Under the pieces are notes generated by a model. The model was not told the DNA's origin and made no database searches. It worked only from the letters and a program-made list of their open reading frames with translations. The translations under genes were made by a program, and so were the position numbers. A stretch of DNA of 64,000 nucleotides, from NCBI GenBank assembly GCA_003212315.1, contig QCQB01000005.1:43196-107195 (forward strand), in the 5' to 3' direction. The stretch comes from SAR116 cluster bacterium AG-447-C21 (GTDB lineage: Bacteria > Pseudomonadota > Alphaproteobacteria > Thalassobaculales > Thalassobaculaceae). Each line of letters opens with the position of its first letter. The stretch's first letter is position 1. Below, piece after piece: positions 63,647-64,000 of the stretch.

Positions 63647-64000
63647 ATGTATGCAGTACTGAAAACTGGCGGCAAGCAATACAAGGTTGCCCCTAATGAT
63701 ATAATTATGGTTGAAAAACTAGTGGCAGACGCTGGAACTTCAATAGAAATCGATGAAGTGTTGATGATCGGTGACGATAAGACATCAACAATAGGAGCTC
63801 CATTAATAGAAGGTGCCCGAGTGGCTGCCGACGTTTTAGAGCAAAAGCGCGCCAAAAAGATAACGGTGTTTAAGAAAAAACGACGTCAAAATTATCGAAG
63901 AACGATAGGGCATCGACAAGAATTAACAGTTTTGAGGATAACCGATATACTGGCAGCGGGGGAAGCTAAGAAACAACCTAAGGCCACTTCCAAGGCTAAA
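63647..64000 (+). CDS. rplU: 50S ribosomal protein L21, C-terminus cut by window edge
   Basis: Not in the ORF track because it is open at the right edge. [30 protein letters not shown] is the L21 N-terminus, with [25 protein letters not shown] at the 23S-binding region. 118 codons are visible and no stop is reached; a Lys/Ala-rich C-terminal extension beyond the normal 103 residues is typical of Alphaproteobacteria. ATG preceded by AAGAG. rpmA normally follows. Confidence 0.97.
   Translation, partial: MYAVLKTGGKQYKVAPNDIIMVEKLVADAGTSIEIDEVLMIGDDKTSTIGAPLIEGARVAADVLEQKRAKKITVFKKKRRQNYRRTIGHRQELTVLRITDILAAGEAKKQPKATSKAK

Noticed and set aside
1-64000. CRISPR array, transposon or prophage
   Set aside because: No regularly spaced direct repeats, transposase, integrase or phage structural gene was recognised anywhere in the window.

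Overview
This 64-kb window looks like chromosome from an uncultured, low-GC (about 40% by eye) alphaproteobacterium, probably marine. Three things point there. First, long stretches follow a gene order typical of Alphaproteobacteria: glnD-murJ-trpS-nfu, tsaB-rimI, olsB-olsA-miaB-phoH-ybeY-corC-lnt-metK-trmB, rimP-nusA-ylxR-infB-rbfA-truB-rpsO-pnp, and fabI/fabB/fabA divergent from irr. Second, it carries an Irr-type iron regulator with a textbook Irr box. Third, it has ornithine-lipid genes, a TRAP permease, a CaiB-type CoA transferase and TPR-2OG oxygenases. I cannot place it below class. The M20 hydrolase at the left edge and rplU at the right edge run off the window.

Layout. 1-4.8 kb is a small-molecule catabolic or uptake patch: M20 amidohydrolase, glyoxalase, MFS carrier, two tandem Lin0512-family paralogs and an FAD amine/amino-acid oxidase. 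5-34 kb is a dense housekeeping block. It covers nitrogen sensing (glnD), peptidoglycan precursor export (murJ), tRNA charging and modification (trpS, tsaB, miaB, trmB, truB), Fe-S delivery (nfu), ornithine-lipid synthesis (olsBA), lipoprotein acylation (lnt), SAM synthesis (metK), and the transcription/translation operon rimP to pnp. A glucosaminidase and a divergent polysaccharide deacetylase sit inside the otherwise conserved order. 34-43.9 kb holds a GDPD, type II fatty-acid synthesis genes (fabI, fabB, fabA), irr, a rubrerythrin/Fe-S protein/DUF3501 operon preceded by an Irr box, and the coaBC-dut-moeB-SH3 operon.

43.9-63.2 kb is accessory: lipoprotein hydrolase, MhpD-like hydratase, GAF-adenylate cyclase, small lipoprotein, orphan TRAP DctM, AllA-like protein, an ABC-2 exporter pair, a TPR-methyltransferase next to a TPR-2OG oxygenase, tRNA-Phe, a noticeably GC-richer CaiB CoA transferase, asparaginase, a PanB-like protein without the usual metal ligands, an EmrB-type exporter and a RadD-like helicase. 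Around 58.2-59.9 kb three separate reading frames look broken by one base each. The window closes with tRNA-Ser(CGA) and rplU behind a strong promoter.

Most interesting: the Irr box in front of the rubrerythrin/Fe-S/DUF3501 operon; two overlapping, mutually exclusive hairpins upstream of the PanB-like gene; a pnp terminator whose loop contains the GDPD start codon; the tandem Lin0512 pair; the paired TPR enzymes; and several enzymes (PanB-like, deacetylase, cyclase) with visible substitutions at canonical active-site positions. I did not find a CRISPR array, transposase, prophage or clear defence island.
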